From: Hippophae tibetana
Lineage: Eukaryota > Streptophyta > Magnoliopsida > Rosales > Elaeagnaceae
Assembly (NCBI GenBank): GCA_037013495.1
Contig: CM072809.1
Location: 14,171,001-14,235,000, forward strand
DNA length: 64,000 nt
Reading direction: 5' to 3'
This document shows, one piece after another, positions 35,701 to 48,962 of this stretch. A program made the translations under genes and the position numbers. Below the pieces are notes generated by a model that saw only the letters and a list, made by a program, of their open reading frames with translations, did not search any database and was not told the origin of the DNA. Every line of letters begins with the position of its first letter. The stretch's first letter is position 1.

Positions 35701-37470
35701 GCCATGTCAAAATTGATGCATCTCTCACTGAAAGTAACAATAAAGGGTCTCGTCTTAATGGTACACTGCATGAAAATGTTGATAATCAAGATGATCCTCA
35801 CAATATGGTACAAGATGTGAACGAGTGTGAGATAACTCCTCCTCCTCCACGACGTAATCCAATGTATGTTAGGCAACCTCTCACAAGACTTCAAGACTTT
35901 GTCACCTACAAACCCACACATCCCATCTCAAATTACGTGTCATATAAGAGAGTGACACCAACCCATGCCGCATTTCTCAGCATCATATCGAGTTACAATT
36001 AGCCTCAAAACTTTCATAAGGCCAACAACCAAGAGGTGTGGAAGGAAGTCATGCAAGAAGAACTTAAAGCCCTAGATCAACACAACACATGGAGCATCAC
36101 CAAACTTCCAAAAGGCAAGAAAGTCATGGGTTACAAATGGATCTATAAGCTCAAATTTAAGTCAGATGGATCAATTGAGAGGTATAAAGCAAGATTGGTG
36201 GCTCGGGGATTCACTCAAACATTCGAGGTGGATTACAAAGAAACATTTGCACATGTTGCAAAAATGAACACAGTAAGAGTGCTATTGTCCGTGGCTGTAA
36301 ATAAGTGGTGGTTCATGCACCAAATGGATGTGAAGAATGCATTCTTGCATGGTGATCTCAAAGAATAAGTCTATATGAAATTGCCACCCGGGTATCCTCA
36401 AAGCAATGAACTGGATTTAGTGTGCAAATTGCACAAATCCATTTATGGTTTGAAACAGTCCCCACGAGCTTGGTATGCCAAGCTAAGCTTAGTTCTCACT
36501 AGTGTTGGTTTCAAAAGCAGCAATGTTGATTCCTCACTATTTGTTCGCACAGGAGCTTTGGGAAAATTGGTTGTCCTGATTTATGTAGATGATCTGATAA
36601 TTACAAGTGATAATGCTGACGAGATTTTCAACCTCAAACAGTCTCTTAGACAAATGTTTGCAATTAAAGACCTTGGGATATTGAAGTACTTTCTTGGTAT
36701 AGAAATGAAAACCTCGCACAAGGGACTCTTTCTTAACCAAAGGAAAATATGTCCTAGATTTGCTCAAGGAAGCTAACATGAGCGATGTTAAACCAACCAT
36801 TACCCCTCTTGACAGCAAGCTCAAACCTAGCTTGAATATTGTGAGCCAATTCATGCACTCCCCGACACTTGAGCATTTGACCCTTGTTAAAAGGATCTTA
36901 TGCTACTTAAAAGGATCAGTGGGTCGTGGTATCATCATGAAGAAGAATGACAACACACAAATCATAGGGTATTGTGATGCTGATTGGGAAGGGAATGCAA
37001 TCGATCGTAAGTCCACCACTAGCTACTGTACATTTGTCGGTGGAAACTTGGTCACATGGAAGAGTAAGAAGCAAACTGTCATCGCCAGATCAAGTGTCGA
37101 AGCTGAGTATCGTGCAATGGATTCAACTGCATGTGAGTTAATATGGCTTAAAAGTTTTTTGTGTGATTTAGTTGTTCATACAACTCTTCCTATGTCCTTA
37201 TTTTGTGACAATCAGACAACCATGCATATAGCATCAAATCCAGTGTTTCACGAGATGACGAAACACATTGAAGTTGATTGTCATTACGTTCGTGAACAAG
37301 TTCAATCACAAGTGATTCAGACACATTATACAAGAAGCTTCGACCAACTGACTGTCATCTTCACCAAGCCCTTGGCTTTTCATCAGTTTCACCGACTTTT
37401 GTCCAAGCTTGGATCCATAAACTTCTGGATCCAGCTTGAGGGAGAGTATTGGATATTAGTCCTTAATTGA
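32755..37470 (+). pseudogene. Ty1/copia gag-pol, copia element 2, broken
   Basis: Gag starts at 32755 and is broken by stops near 33022 and 33090 and by a 443-bp insertion at 33267. It resumes at 33710 and carries a CQHC-type zinc knuckle around 33980-34015. Protease with DSGATDHM lies at about 34382. The pre-integrase motif LWHQRLAHPS and the integrase motif HSDVWGP follow (34606-35133). The catalytic domain is cut by a stop after RSDNGT. Reverse transcriptase runs 36036-36776 with YVDDLII, and RNase H runs 36760-37470 with CDADWEGNAIDRKSTTSYC and EAEYRAMDST. At least seven stops or frame changes are present. The last frame runs into the 3' LTR. The element is dead. Confidence 0.9.
33267..33709. 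mobile_element. hAT-type MITE inserted in the gag of copia element 2
   Basis: The 443-bp insert starts TAGGGGTGTG and ends ATAGCCCTA, giving imperfect terminal inverted repeats. It is flanked by a perfect 8-bp duplication, GATGTAGC, at 33259-33266 and 33710-33717, the duplication length of hAT transposons. Repeated GGATCGGAT/ATCCGATCC words inside form further inverted repeats. There is no transposase. Skipping it would rejoin the gag sequence on both sides, so it arrived after the copia. Confidence 0.88.
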
Positions 37471-37753
37471 AGGAATAAAATAAGGAACTTAATTGAAGGA
37501 ATAAAATAAGGAACTTAATTGAAGAAATAAAACAAGGACATTAATTCAAGAAATAAAACAAGGACATTAATTCAAGAAATAAAACAAAGACCTTAATTTA
37601 AGGAGTAAAACAAAGAATATTTAATTCAAGGAATGCTTAATTGAAGGAGTAAAATTTTCTTATAAATAACTATACAATTATAATGAAAAATATGAAAAAA
37701 ATAATACAAATTAGAGAACTCTTTTATGTAAAGTTATTTCTTATTTTTCTACG
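37447..37753 (+). repeat. 3' LTR of copia element 2
   Basis: This 307-bp LTR starts TATTGGATATT after the polypurine tract GAGGGAGAG, and matches 32421-32688. It holds six units of the 26-bp internal repeat where the 5' LTR has four, and lacks a 13-bp segment found there, which accounts for the 39-bp length difference. Confidence 0.88.
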
Positions 37754-37758
37754 TAATC

Positions 37759-40700
37759 ATTTATATTCGTCTTAGCCATGTAACATCATGCTACTCGATC
37801 GTATTCAAATCTAAATAAGTTAAAAGATGTTGCCAAAATTGTACATTAGTATTTTTTTTTTTGTGTAAAACTCAACTAATATTTTATATTATATAAAATA
37901 TGAGTAATGAATGAAAGCAAAATAAATATTTTTTATTTTAAAATAATTATCTTGATTAATTATTCTCATGCGTACGATATATTCATAAATTGTATGAATT
38001 GACCTCTAGAAAGTCAAATAACACGAGTGTCACAAAAAATTATTTAAAAATTATAATATAAAGATAATATATAATAAAATTAATAAATATAATGTACTTA
38101 TTAAAAACATTTTAATTATACCAACTCACAGAGATGATAGAGAACGAGAGAGAGATCGGAAACTGATGGAAATAGTAATTTAATGGGAATTTAATCAAGA
38201 CATTGGTATTTTAAATATATGGTATAATTAAACTATTTTATTTTAATAATCAAATTTAAGTATTAGTACATTTTTTTTTTATCTTTTTTCAATAACAACC
38301 AATTTTTTTTATCCAAAATGTACTTTTGGTTTTTTAATAAAGTATTTATATTTTTTTCTTTATAGATATTAAATAGAATTAAAAAAACGATTCTTTTGTT
38401 AAAGGTTTTGTGCAATACTTAATACAAAAAAATTAAGAAAAAAATAAAAATTGTTAAATTTGTGTACATAACAAACAAATAATATAAATAAATATTAAAA
38501 ACATAATATTTTACAACAGGAATAATACAAAAGTATTTTTTATGGACAAATAACTAAAAATATTTATATTATTAATATTATAAAAAAAATTGAAAATTAA
38601 ATTTTTTTTACCTTTTTTTACCTCTAGTTAAGTGTCAAAAGTAAAAAATTATTCATAAAAATGCAAAAATATTATTGTGGGTAAAGAAATTGATTATTAT
38701 TTAAAAATGATAAAAATAGTGCTAATATTTGAATTAAAATATTAAAATGAAATATATGCAGATTATGAAAGCAAATCAGAATCCCTTCTCAATTCTTGAT
38801 TATTAATAAGTGGGTACAAGTCTTTACATACCAGTTTACAAAATTGAAATTAGTGCGAGATTTGTTACAATATTGTGACGTGGAGAATCCCATATAACAA
38901 CCTAATAACCTGCAAACAGGTCATACTATGTTAACCATATCATCTTTACATGGAAAAATTAAGAAAGGTAAAAATAAAATAAAACTAACCACGACAGTTT
39001 AAAACAATTTAAAAAGTAGGAAGTAAAAAAAAATGTAATGGTAATTTACATAATCTAAATTAATCCGGAGGAGTAGAAAGTTTTATACAAGTTATTTCCT
39101 TATGTGAATAGTGATTAATTAATTCAGCCGCGGCCGTTTTTATTTTTTTTTTATTTAGTGATGTGTACAAATATAATATGTATATAAATTAGGTTAAAAT
39201 TAAAAAATTAAACAATACTAATAGAAAAAAATATTTTTTAAAAAAATTACATAAATCAAAAATATAAAAGAGGATGAAAATGATGAAGAAATAATTGAAA
39301 AAACTCGTGTAATTAATTATGTAAAAATGTATCACAATTTAATAAGTTATAGTTAAATATTTAATATAAAAGTAAACGTTAAAATTTTGAGAAAAATAAA
39401 ATTGATAACCGTTATATACTATTGAATTATATATAATATAAATAAGGAAACGTTTATCTCTACTCTAAAAAAAAAAAAATATTTGTGATATATCATATTG
39501 ATATTTTGATATTTCTAAAATTTTCTTAATTTTTTTAGAAAATTGCAATAAAAACTTTTGGAAATATAATAAAGTATTGACATTTTTCTATATTTTCATA
39601 AAAATATCGAGAAACTTTAATATATTGTGGAAGATATTTTAAAAATATTTAATTATATAGTATAACCACGTATATATATAAAGTTTTATTTTAATAGTAT
39701 TTAGGGAAAAAATATATATTTATTTTCTTAAAACGTAAATAAACATACATTTTTTTTACATTGTACAAAAATAAATATTTTTTTTACTTAGAAGATTAAA
39801 AGTAAAATTATGTCAAATAACTAAATCATTTATACAATAGATGATTTTAAAAATAACATTTTCATATTGATATATTCAATTTGCAAAAAAAATTAATAAA
39901 ATGTTGAAAACTATCTATATATTTTTATCATGTGAATCATTGTTTTGTTTTTCATAATAATAATGTTATATGCATTAAGTTACGTGTAATTATTAATTAA
40001 ATTAAAATTTAAAAATTTGAGATGATAAAATAATTTATTAATAAATTAATTAAATTATGCATGTATATATTTTTAATAATGACGAATGTAACGTGGCTCG
40101 GTAAAGATCACTTATAATAGAATGTATTATTTATTATTTTTAAAATATATTTTATATTGATTATATTATTTTTTATTTTTATTTTTATTGTATTCTTTTC
40201 AAAAATATTTTTACAATAATTTTAAGTTTTATTAACTTCAAATAACACGTTATCACGTAACGAAGATCAATGAATAATTTTTTATAATAATAGTATTATT
40301 CATTATTTTTAAAATATATAATTATGTTGTATTTTAAATTTATAAAATTTAAAATTAAAATAAAAAATAATCTAAGTAGAAAATATATTTTAAAATCAAT
40401 TAATAATATCTCGTCTTTCATAAGTCATACGAGAGTTGAGGAATATGAAAGTACAAACCTTATAAGGTACGGAATGCAAATCCAAAGAGTACAATTTGTA
40501 TTTAACTTGTATTGTACGAGTATGGTGATTATCTCACCTGCTGATGAGGGGGTGAGTAACGCGAGTTATGTAAATAACATAATTATCTTATATTAATTTT
40601 AAGTATATTTAAATAATAAATGTTGATTATTAACTAAAATTAATTTTTCAATAATTTAATTATATATTTTATTTTTTAATATTTATTTAAAAATATATTT

Positions 40701-43507
40701 AATTTAAAATTTTAAATATTAAAATAATTTTTACTTTATTAATTTATTTAAAATATTAATATTAATTTTTCATATTTTAAAATAAAATAAATAAAATTTA
40801 ATCTAATTATTTTAAAACGTGTGTCATGCAAAAAGGTTGAAACACTTTTATTTATGTATATGTCATGAAAAAATGAAAAATATTATTGTGAGAAAATATA
40901 GAAAAAAATGTTATTTAAGGTTAAAATATTGCAAATACTATGAATATTGTCGTAATATTATCGATATAATGTCAAAAAAATATTAACAAAATATATTTTT
41001 TTATTTTAAAAAAAATTACCTTTAAAATTATCTATTTATAATTTTTTAATCTTTAATGAATATTTATTTGAGTTTAAAAACTTATTTTCATAATTTTTTT
41101 TAAAATTTCTACCTCATCTAAATTAGACAATGCATCATCTATGTTAAAATTGCAGTCTAACAAATTATATAACATTTTAGCTACTTATTTTGTAATTAAT
41201 AAATTGATTTATTGAACAAAATAAATACCATATATATTTGTAAATATGTATGTATTAAATAAGAAAATTATTTTAAAATATAAATAATTGATAATTTTAA
41301 TACTTTATAAAATTTTATAAAAAAATTCATAATTTCAATAAAACTTCATATTTTTCATAAAAAAAAATTAAAATTTTCATCAATAATAAAAATATCATCC
41401 CTATTTTCATAATATTTAAGTACCGACATTATGATAGAAATCAACGTTATTTAAACATTGTTTTGAGTGAAATGTAATTCAAGAATAATTACTAGCAATT
41501 GTTCAGGCGTGTCAATGTGTCAAAAATAATGATTGGATAAATGTGCTCATTAATAATTTAAACTTTTAACTTAAAATAAATATTCATGTGCAAACTATCA
41601 TTTATCGAATCAAGAAACAAAAGTTCATCCTTAATATGTTTATTCTTTGATTTTAAATTAAACTGCTCTTATTATAGTAATGAAACGTATAATTCCAGAA
41701 AGAAAAACAAATTATTAAAGGGACCAAAGGGTTAGTTGTTATACATTTCGGTATATATAACACTATCACGAAAAATTTAGTCATAGTTACCAATTAAGCA
41801 TGCCATGCCTAAAATACAGATATTCAAGTTATTTTAACTCGTTTACAAATTTAAGATTTAATGATATATAATTTATTTAAACACGTAAATATTTAGAATT
41901 TAAGTTACAATTACTAATGTATTAGTAGTATATTATTAAAAAAAAAGTCGGCTTGCTCTCTAATTTTAGTTACAATATTATTCATATGCCTTGATTTAAT
42001 TCATGTTTTCATTCTCCCATTATTACTTTAAACATTGTTTTATGATTAAAAATTTTGATTTTATGATTATAATTTTTTATAAAAATAAATATCAATATGT
42101 TTGTTAATAATTTTTACTTAGTATTTTTGAAGAAAAAATCAAAATTATTTATAAGTTTTTTGGTAATGTTTTATTTCTTCTTTTTTTTTAAAACTTAAAA
42201 AATAAAAAAAATTAATATTATTTTTAAATTTTATGTTTTTAATCATTTTCTTAAAGTATATATAAATATAAAAGTCGAAAGAATTAATTTATTTTTAAAA
42301 ACTTTTTTGATGAAGAGAAAAAAAATGAAAATCAGAAATCTAATTCAAATTTTTTTATAAATCATTTCATAGTTTGATAATAATTTTTTAAAAATGTGAA
42401 AATCAAAATTAAAAATTGATATTAAATATACTTGATTCAAAGAAAATAAAATTTTTAGAATCAAAGTTATTATGAAAAAAACCCCTTAATTAATAGCTAT
42501 TATGTAATCATGATATTTTAAATCATATCTAGATTCAAATATGAGAATTCCTTAATATTATTACTTATTTATCATAAATAACATTTAATGTTTTTTTATA
42601 TTTTAATTAAATTTAATCATTATTAAAAAAACTAACAAGCTAATTAATAGATTTAAAAAATTAATGATTATGCTATTTTCACATTTATTTTAAAATTAAT
42701 ATTTAATTTATCTATTATAATAATTTAATTTAATTATTATTAAAATATATATGTATAAAAATAAATATTTTCTTTTTATCTTTTATTTTATTAATTTTCT
42801 CTTCAATTATTTCAATTACAATGTATTCAAACTAAAACAGTATTTATATAATATAACTAAAAAAATTAATTTTGTTTTTATATAATCAATTTTTAATAAT
42901 AATAACAAGATTAAATTATTAAAAAAAATATTATCTAAATATTATTTTTATAATATAATTTTTTTAATGTTATTATATAAAATAATATATAATTACTTTT
43001 CAAACATATAAATATGTGGTTGATAATTGTTTTAAATCATTAAATATCATCTAATTAAAATATTGGTTTAATTACAGCTCGGATATACTAAAGTTTATTA
43101 GACAAATTTTTCTACCTACTCGTGTGGGCAACAAATGTAGAACTCTTTTGATTGGTTGACATATGCTACCAACGCACAATTTATAGACGAGGAAGAGGAA
43201 GCTTCGTCCCATTGAGGTTTCAGTCACCAACTATATATTATAAAGTCCTTTTTTTAATAGGTATTTATAGATTAATCAAACAAAATAATAATTTAATAAC
43301 TTTTTATTATGTTAGTTTATAAAATTTACCACAAAACATTATTTGGTATCTAACATTTTGAGAGGTATAATTTAGTATCTAAACTTTAAAATTTAATAAT
43401 TTTAATCTAATTTAACAATTTTTGTGAAAAGATTATGAACCAAATTCTATTTATATAAAAAAATTAAGAACTAAATTATGTTAAATTTAATTTAATAAGT
43501 GTTTTTA
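37759..43507. other. AT-rich gene-free stretch
   Basis: No gene supported. The open frame at 40324-40596 has no recognisable domain and an unusual composition. Segment 40081-40320 holds a decayed direct repeat (ATGTATTATTTATTATTTTTAAAATATA and a related copy 200 bp later). The rest is A/T runs with no LTR pair or clear inverted repeat. Confidence 0.5.
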
Positions 43508-43794
43508 TTATATATATATATATATGTTTAAAAAAGTTTTATTAAGAAGGTTACAATATACTAGGCTTCCAAAAATGTCCTTAATGACGTTCTTGGATGT
43601 TTTATTTATAGAACATATAAGGTACACGTGTCTATATCCTATTAGAGGGATGTAAGAGCTAGGGTTTCTATTTAGCTTTTTATTAGGGTTTAGAGTATGG
43701 TTGACATGTGGTTGATCATTATTATTACTAAGATTCAAATGACACTGTGCATGACCCGATCTATTATATGTGTATAGAGTAGGTTTTATTTGTA

Positions 43795-43904
43795 CTGGTC
43801 TCGAACTAATCATGGGTTGGTCTTGGGCAAGCCTCAGGTTGGTCTCGAGCTGATCTAGGGCTAGTCTCGAGCAAGTTTCATGTTGATCTCGGGTTGATCT
43901 TGGG
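43795..43904. repeat. Minisatellite, five 22-bp units
   Basis: Units begin at 43795, 43817, 43839, 43861 and 43883 and carry the core TTGGTCTCGAGC or a close variant. The 134-codon minus-strand frame at 43508-43912 owes part of its length to this repeat (RDQHETCSRLALDQLETN) and is not called as a gene. Confidence 0.8.
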
Positions 43905-44243
43905 TTGAACAAACCAATTGTACACTTAAGTAAGATACCCCTATCTTAGGACCAAACAACATATATATACACATATATGGATATACCATTCTCTTTAAAA
44001 AGAGAAACAATTTTTCTTTCATTTGGAAAGAAGCATCTCCTTCCTTCTTGCATCTTTATTGCATGCATTCTCAACTCTTCATCTTCCTCACTCTTTCAAC
44101 TTCCTTGGCTTGTTTTCCGATCCTCCTTCTAGTTTTAATTATATATTTTTTGTAACAATCTTTTGCATATGATTCTAGCTATTATTTAATGGTTATTTCC
44201 CCTAGTGATCTTCAACTCATTGACTCCTTCGGTAATACCAAAT
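43905..44243. other. Spacer before the gypsy LTR
   Basis: Pyrimidine-rich sequence near 44030-44110 could be a decayed leader or promoter, but no gene follows it. Confidence 0.35.
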
Positions 44244-44737
44244 GAATATAGGAAGAATTATTTTATTTAGAGTTTTTGTTTAGAGTTCTATTAGAATAAT
44301 AGTTTATTTTGTTTAGAATTCTATTTCTTATGTACTATTCTTATGAACTATTCTAGGAACTTTTTAATTATAAATAGCTAGGTTTTATGCTTGTATAAAG
44401 CATCTTAGAAAATAATGAACTTAGTAATATTTAAAAAGTTATATTCTTTCTTTTTTCTCATTCTTAATATTTTAAGATATAAGAATATCTTTAGGCTAGT
44501 CCTACTTTAGAGTTGTTAGAGTGTTCTTCTAAAGATAGATAACATGGCTAGGTTTGTTGTATTTTAGATTTGTTAGAGTGGTAGCCTAGATAATAGCTTC
44601 CTTGTATTTATTTCATAACACAAATACAAGTACCTCTTATCATAGAGTGAATTTAGCTAGTCTAAACATTGTTAATCTCTTTCTTATTTCTTAAGTGTTT
44701 CCATTTATTGGTGCATTCTTGTTTCTGTCTTGCATCA
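44244..44737 (+). repeat. 5' LTR of a Ty3/gypsy element
   Basis: This ends TGCATCA just before TGGTATCAAGGC (44740), a primer-binding site for initiator tRNA. The start is placed at TGAATATAGG by convention (TG...CA) and is less certain than the end. No matching 3' LTR is in the window. Confidence 0.6.
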
Positions 44738-44772
44738 GGTGGTATCAAGGCCAAGTTTAACTTAAAGAGAAT

Positions 44773-47095
44773 GAAGCATAATCAAGTGACCCGAGAAGAA
44801 TATCAACAATTTTATGACGAGATTCGACACTAAATAGAGGAGCTTATTGCAACTGTTACTCAATTAACTAAAAATGAAAATAGGTCTTAAGTCCAAGCCC
44901 AAGAAGTAAATGGTGCACGTGGAGATAAGATTGAGCCAATACTGCACAAAAGATAAGTTGAAGGACTACCCCTAAAAAGACTTGTTGATTTAATACCCTT
45001 AAGAAGACATGTTACCCTAACTGATAGTTCTAGTGATGACTATTTAGAAGAAAAATATTTTGGAGGTTGAGTTAGAGGAGGATGTCACCAAAGAGACAAA
45101 GAACCACAAGATTATCATCTCAAAAATAACCTTCCTATTTTCCATGGCATCATGAATATGAAGGATTTTCTTGATAAGATCTCAGAGGTGAAAGGTTCTT
45201 TGATGTTATAAGCATTCCAAAGGAAAAACAAGTCAAGGTAGTAGACTATTGACTCAAATAAGGAGCTTCAACATGATCGGACCAACTCCAAAATAATAGA
45301 TTGAGATAAAGGAAAGCTCTGATCAGAACATGGCCTCGGATGAAGTGATACCTAATGTGTATTTTTTTCTATCTGATTATGAGCAAATATTATTTCAACA
45401 ATATCAAAATTGTAAACAAAGGAATTGTTTAGTTTAAGAGTATACCATAGAATTTCACTATTTACTTACTCAAAATAATTTTGTGGAATTTGAAACATAA
45501 CAAGTTGCATGCTATATGTCTACCAATATAGGATCAAGTATCCTTGCATCCAGTATGGACAGACACTAATGTCTATAAAGTAGAGATGTAGTTAGATAAG
45601 ACAAGTTTAAGTACAAGATCACGATCTTCACCAAGGCCATCAATTGAAACAACTAGGCCAACAAATAACAAAAGAAAATTACCTGAGGATGGTACATCAA
45701 AAACATAGCAAACTCAATCAGAGGAAAACATTACTCATAATCATCCATGGAACCCTTATGGATGCCCAGCACCAAAAAAATGTTAAAGAGGTCATCGTTC
45801 TAACCAATGCCCAAAGAGAGGAGCAATCAACCTAGTGGAGTAAGAATATGAAGATCATAAGGAAGAACCAGAATATGATGACTATGAAGATGCCAAGTTT
45901 GTTGAAATGAATGAAGGGAACATGTTAATTTTGTTTTTTGTTGACTCTTTTGGTCACCAAAGCAAGACACACAAAGGTACAATATCTTTCACACTCATTG
46001 CTTAATCAATAATAAATTATGTGATGTAATTATTGATAGTAGAAGTAGCGACAATATTGTTTCTAAAGCTCTTATGAAGACATTCAAATTAAAAAGTGAG
46101 CCACACCCATCATCATATTGAATTGGATAGATTAAAAAAGAAGGAAAAATAGAAGTAAATCGTATATGTCAAATCCCATTCTTTATTGAAAAATCATATA
46201 AGGATGAAGTTGTATGAAATGTTATTGATATAGATGTATCTCATATACTATTGGGGAGACCATGACAATACAACGTGAATACAACCCACAAAGGTAGAGA
46301 TAACATTTATCTATTACGTTTGGGAGAAAAAAAATGTTTTGGCTTGTTTATTAGCAAAAGAAAATGTACTCAAAGTTTATAAAGTGGAGGGAAAATAATT
46401 CCTTATAATATATCGAGGATTATTTTTTTAAAAATGAAATAGAATAAAGAGATATTTGCCTTGGTAGCCAAAGAAGAAGTCATGTCAACTTTAACCATTC
46501 TTATCCATGTACAAACAATCCTTGATGAGTTTGAATAAATCATGCCAAAAGAACTATCAATTGGGCTACCACCAATGAGAGGTATTTAACACCATATTGA
46601 TCTCATTCCAAGAGTAAGCCTTCCCAATCTTTCTTATCATCATCCAAGTCCAAAAGAGAGTAAAATTCTCCAACAAAACGTTAAGGAGTTAATTAACAAA
46701 ATGATAATTCAAGAAAGCATGAGTCCATGTGCAATACTAGTCCTACTAGTTTCAAAGAATGATGGAGATATGAATATGTGTTAATTCAAGAAAGCATGAG
46801 TCCATGTGTGTAGACAATCTAGCTATCAACAAGATAACAATAAAATACAAGTTTTCAATACCACGTCTTGATGACATACTTGGTATGCTTTTTGGAACAA
46901 CTATATTCTCAAAAATTGACCTACGTAGAGTATATAACCAAATTCAAATCAGACCTAAAGACGAGTAGAAGATTGTGTTCAAGATAAAAGAAAAATTGTA
47001 TGAATGATTAATGATGTCAGTTGTATTATCAAATACACCCACCACATAAATGTGACGTATGAACCACATCTTGAAGTCAGATAAGTTTGTAGTTA
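44773..47095 (+). pseudogene. Ty3/gypsy gag-pol, 5' part only, heavily broken
   Basis: Fragments in order are gag with REEYQQFYDEI and a zinc-knuckle remnant (KCKRGHRSNQCPKRG at about 45776-45820). A retropepsin follows, with IIDSRSSDNIVSKALMKTFK at about 46030-46095 and a flap/exit motif ending HILLGRP at about 46240-46260, where the usual DSGSS catalytic serine is altered to R-S-S. Reverse-transcriptase pieces follow, with [32 protein letters not shown] and YNQIQIRP at about 46600-46960. Stops occur every 20-60 codons. The coding sequence ends abruptly near 47095 where the GDSL promoter begins, so the 3' half, RNase H, integrase and 3' LTR are lost. Confidence 0.85.
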
Positions 47096-47317
47096 TTCTT
47101 TTGGACATGTATTGTTCACTTGGAAGTTACCCATTTCTTTTAGATTCTTCACACATCTAATTTCTGTCTTAATGTTTTCTTAAAAAAAGAACAAACCAAA
47201 ACCTTATTGCAGGGCAATTAAACTCACAAAAGCATTAGGAAACACTTATAGCCTATAACAATTTCAGTATAAATATAAAACAAATATTTAATTTCCACAA
47301 AGAAGTAACAAAAAATA
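47096..47317 (+). promoter_or_regulatory. Promoter and 5' UTR of the GDSL pseudogene (copy A1)
   Basis: TATAAATA lies at 47268-47275, about 43 bp before the start codon at 47318. The whole stretch is a diverged copy of 63533-64000. Compared with that copy it lacks about 240 bp between CACAAA and GCATTAGG (47232). Confidence 0.7.
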
Positions 47318-48611
47318 ATGGCACCCACCACCACAATCTTAACTTTTAGACAATCATTTTCAATAGTTGCAATGTTTCAAGCTCTATAGCTTCTCCAAAA
47401 TTCCCCGCCATTCTTATTTTTGGTGATTCAACTGTGGATACAGGCAATAACAATTACATAGTTACAGTGGCACAGGGTAACCATCACCCCTATGATAAAG
47501 ATTTTCCTGGCCATGTTGCTACTGGTAGATTCTCTAATGGAAAACTAATTCTTGACTTCCTTGCCTCTATTATGCTAAAGATCAAAGATACTGTTCCTCC
47601 TTTTCTGGATCCAAAACTTTCCGATGAGGATCTTCTGACCGGTGTTAGCTTCGCATCTGGTGGATCCGGATATGATGATTTGACTTCTCTAGTAGTCGGA
47701 GTCATTCCAGTTTCAAAGCAAATTGAGTATTTTAAGAAATATGTATAGCATAAAAGACAGTTAATGGTGCTTTAGTAATAATAAGTGCAAGTATTAATGA
47801 CTTTGATATAAATTTTTACCACATACCCACAAGAAGGCTTGAGTTTGATATTAGTGGGTACCAGGATTTTCTGCAGAATAATATAAAATTCTTCATTGAA
47901 GTGATACAGTCTGATGATCTTAGCCTATATACTTTGATTAATTTAAAAATGTATAGAAATACAATTCACAGTTTTACATTATTCACTCATTTTGGGTTGT
48001 ATACTAACAGGAGCTCTATGAGCTTGGATGTCGCAAAATAGTTGTAACAGGACTTCCTCCAATTGATTGCCTTCCCATTCAAATGACTCTCAAATTTGAG
48101 AATCTAAATGATCGCAAATGTGTAGACAGTGACAATTCGGATGCAAAGAATTACCACAAGAAGCTTGAAAGGCTCCTAGTGCTAGCACCAGCAAAGCTTC
48201 CTGGAAGTAAAATTGTTTAAGCAGATATCTACTCTCCCCCACTCGATATGCCACATAAGTATGGTAAGCTAAACTAGACTTTTTTTATGGGTTGTGATTT
48301 GAACTCCTTCCCAAAATGGAAGGAGGCGAGTTCTTACGGTTTTGATTTGGGCAATTCACCTGATTTTCCTGTGTCTAACAGGCTTTGTGGAAACTAAGGT
48401 AGGTTGCTGTGGAACTGGGTTACTGGAAGTAGGTCCTCTGTGTAATTCTATCACACTTGTATGTGATAAGGCTTCAGATTATTTGTTCTTTGATTCCATT
48501 CATCCTACTGAAGCAGCCTACAAGTACCTGACTGATGATCTTGCTAAGAAATTCCTTCCTAAGCTCTCGTATGATGATGAATCACAGCTATTCTTCAGTT
48601 CAGCCAGATAA
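47318..48611 (+). pseudogene. GDSL esterase/lipase, broken
   Basis: Plant GDSL proteins are secreted Ser hydrolases of the SGNH fold. Here exon-like pieces are 47318-47747, 47755-47904, 48011-48263 and 48382-48611. The protein keeps block I (FPAILIFGDSTVDTGNNNY, with the nucleophile serine), the block II region (GVSFASGGSGYDD) and block V (FDSIHPTEAAY, with catalytic Asp and His). Lesions are a frame break near 47347 in the signal-peptide region, a TAG at 47747 followed by loss of roughly 15 residues, replacement of the GTND-type oxyanion motif by SIND, and a TAA in the third exon near 48219. Two introns with GT-AG borders survive (48264-48381 is clean). It is most likely untranslated as a whole enzyme. 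The open frame starting at 47434 is not the true start. Confidence 0.85.
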
Positions 48612-48962
48612 ATTAACATTTACTCATGGAAAAGCTTTTTGTTTTACATATAAGCTTTGAAAAAGAAATAACAGTTACTGGTTTACTTAACAGAAAAATA
48701 AAATGCAGCGTACTTCTTTTGTACAGATGTGCTAGTTCAAGTTTAGGAAGATTATGAATTACAAATTCACAATCAATTCTTAAAAAAAAAAACAAATGAT
48801 CATAAGTCAAACATAATTTGCGATTTTGTGTTTTTAGTTTATAAACAAATTCCAGAACCAACGTACAAACTGATTTCCTGATGCTATAATATTTACCTAC
48901 TATCGTACTAACTCAAAAGTGCATTTCCATGCATATCTTTCAATCCCAAAAGCAGAGTTATG
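48612..48962. other. Spacer between the GDSL pseudogene and the retroposon insert
   Basis: I see nothing coding. The minus-strand frame 48613-48861 is AT-rich and without features. Confidence 0.4.

Noticed and set aside
40324..40596. 90-codon plus-strand frame
   Set aside because: Composition-driven frame in AT-rich DNA, no recognised motif or promoter.
43508..43912. 134-codon minus-strand frame
   Set aside because: Its first third is a 22-bp minisatellite translated, and the remainder has no gene-like features.
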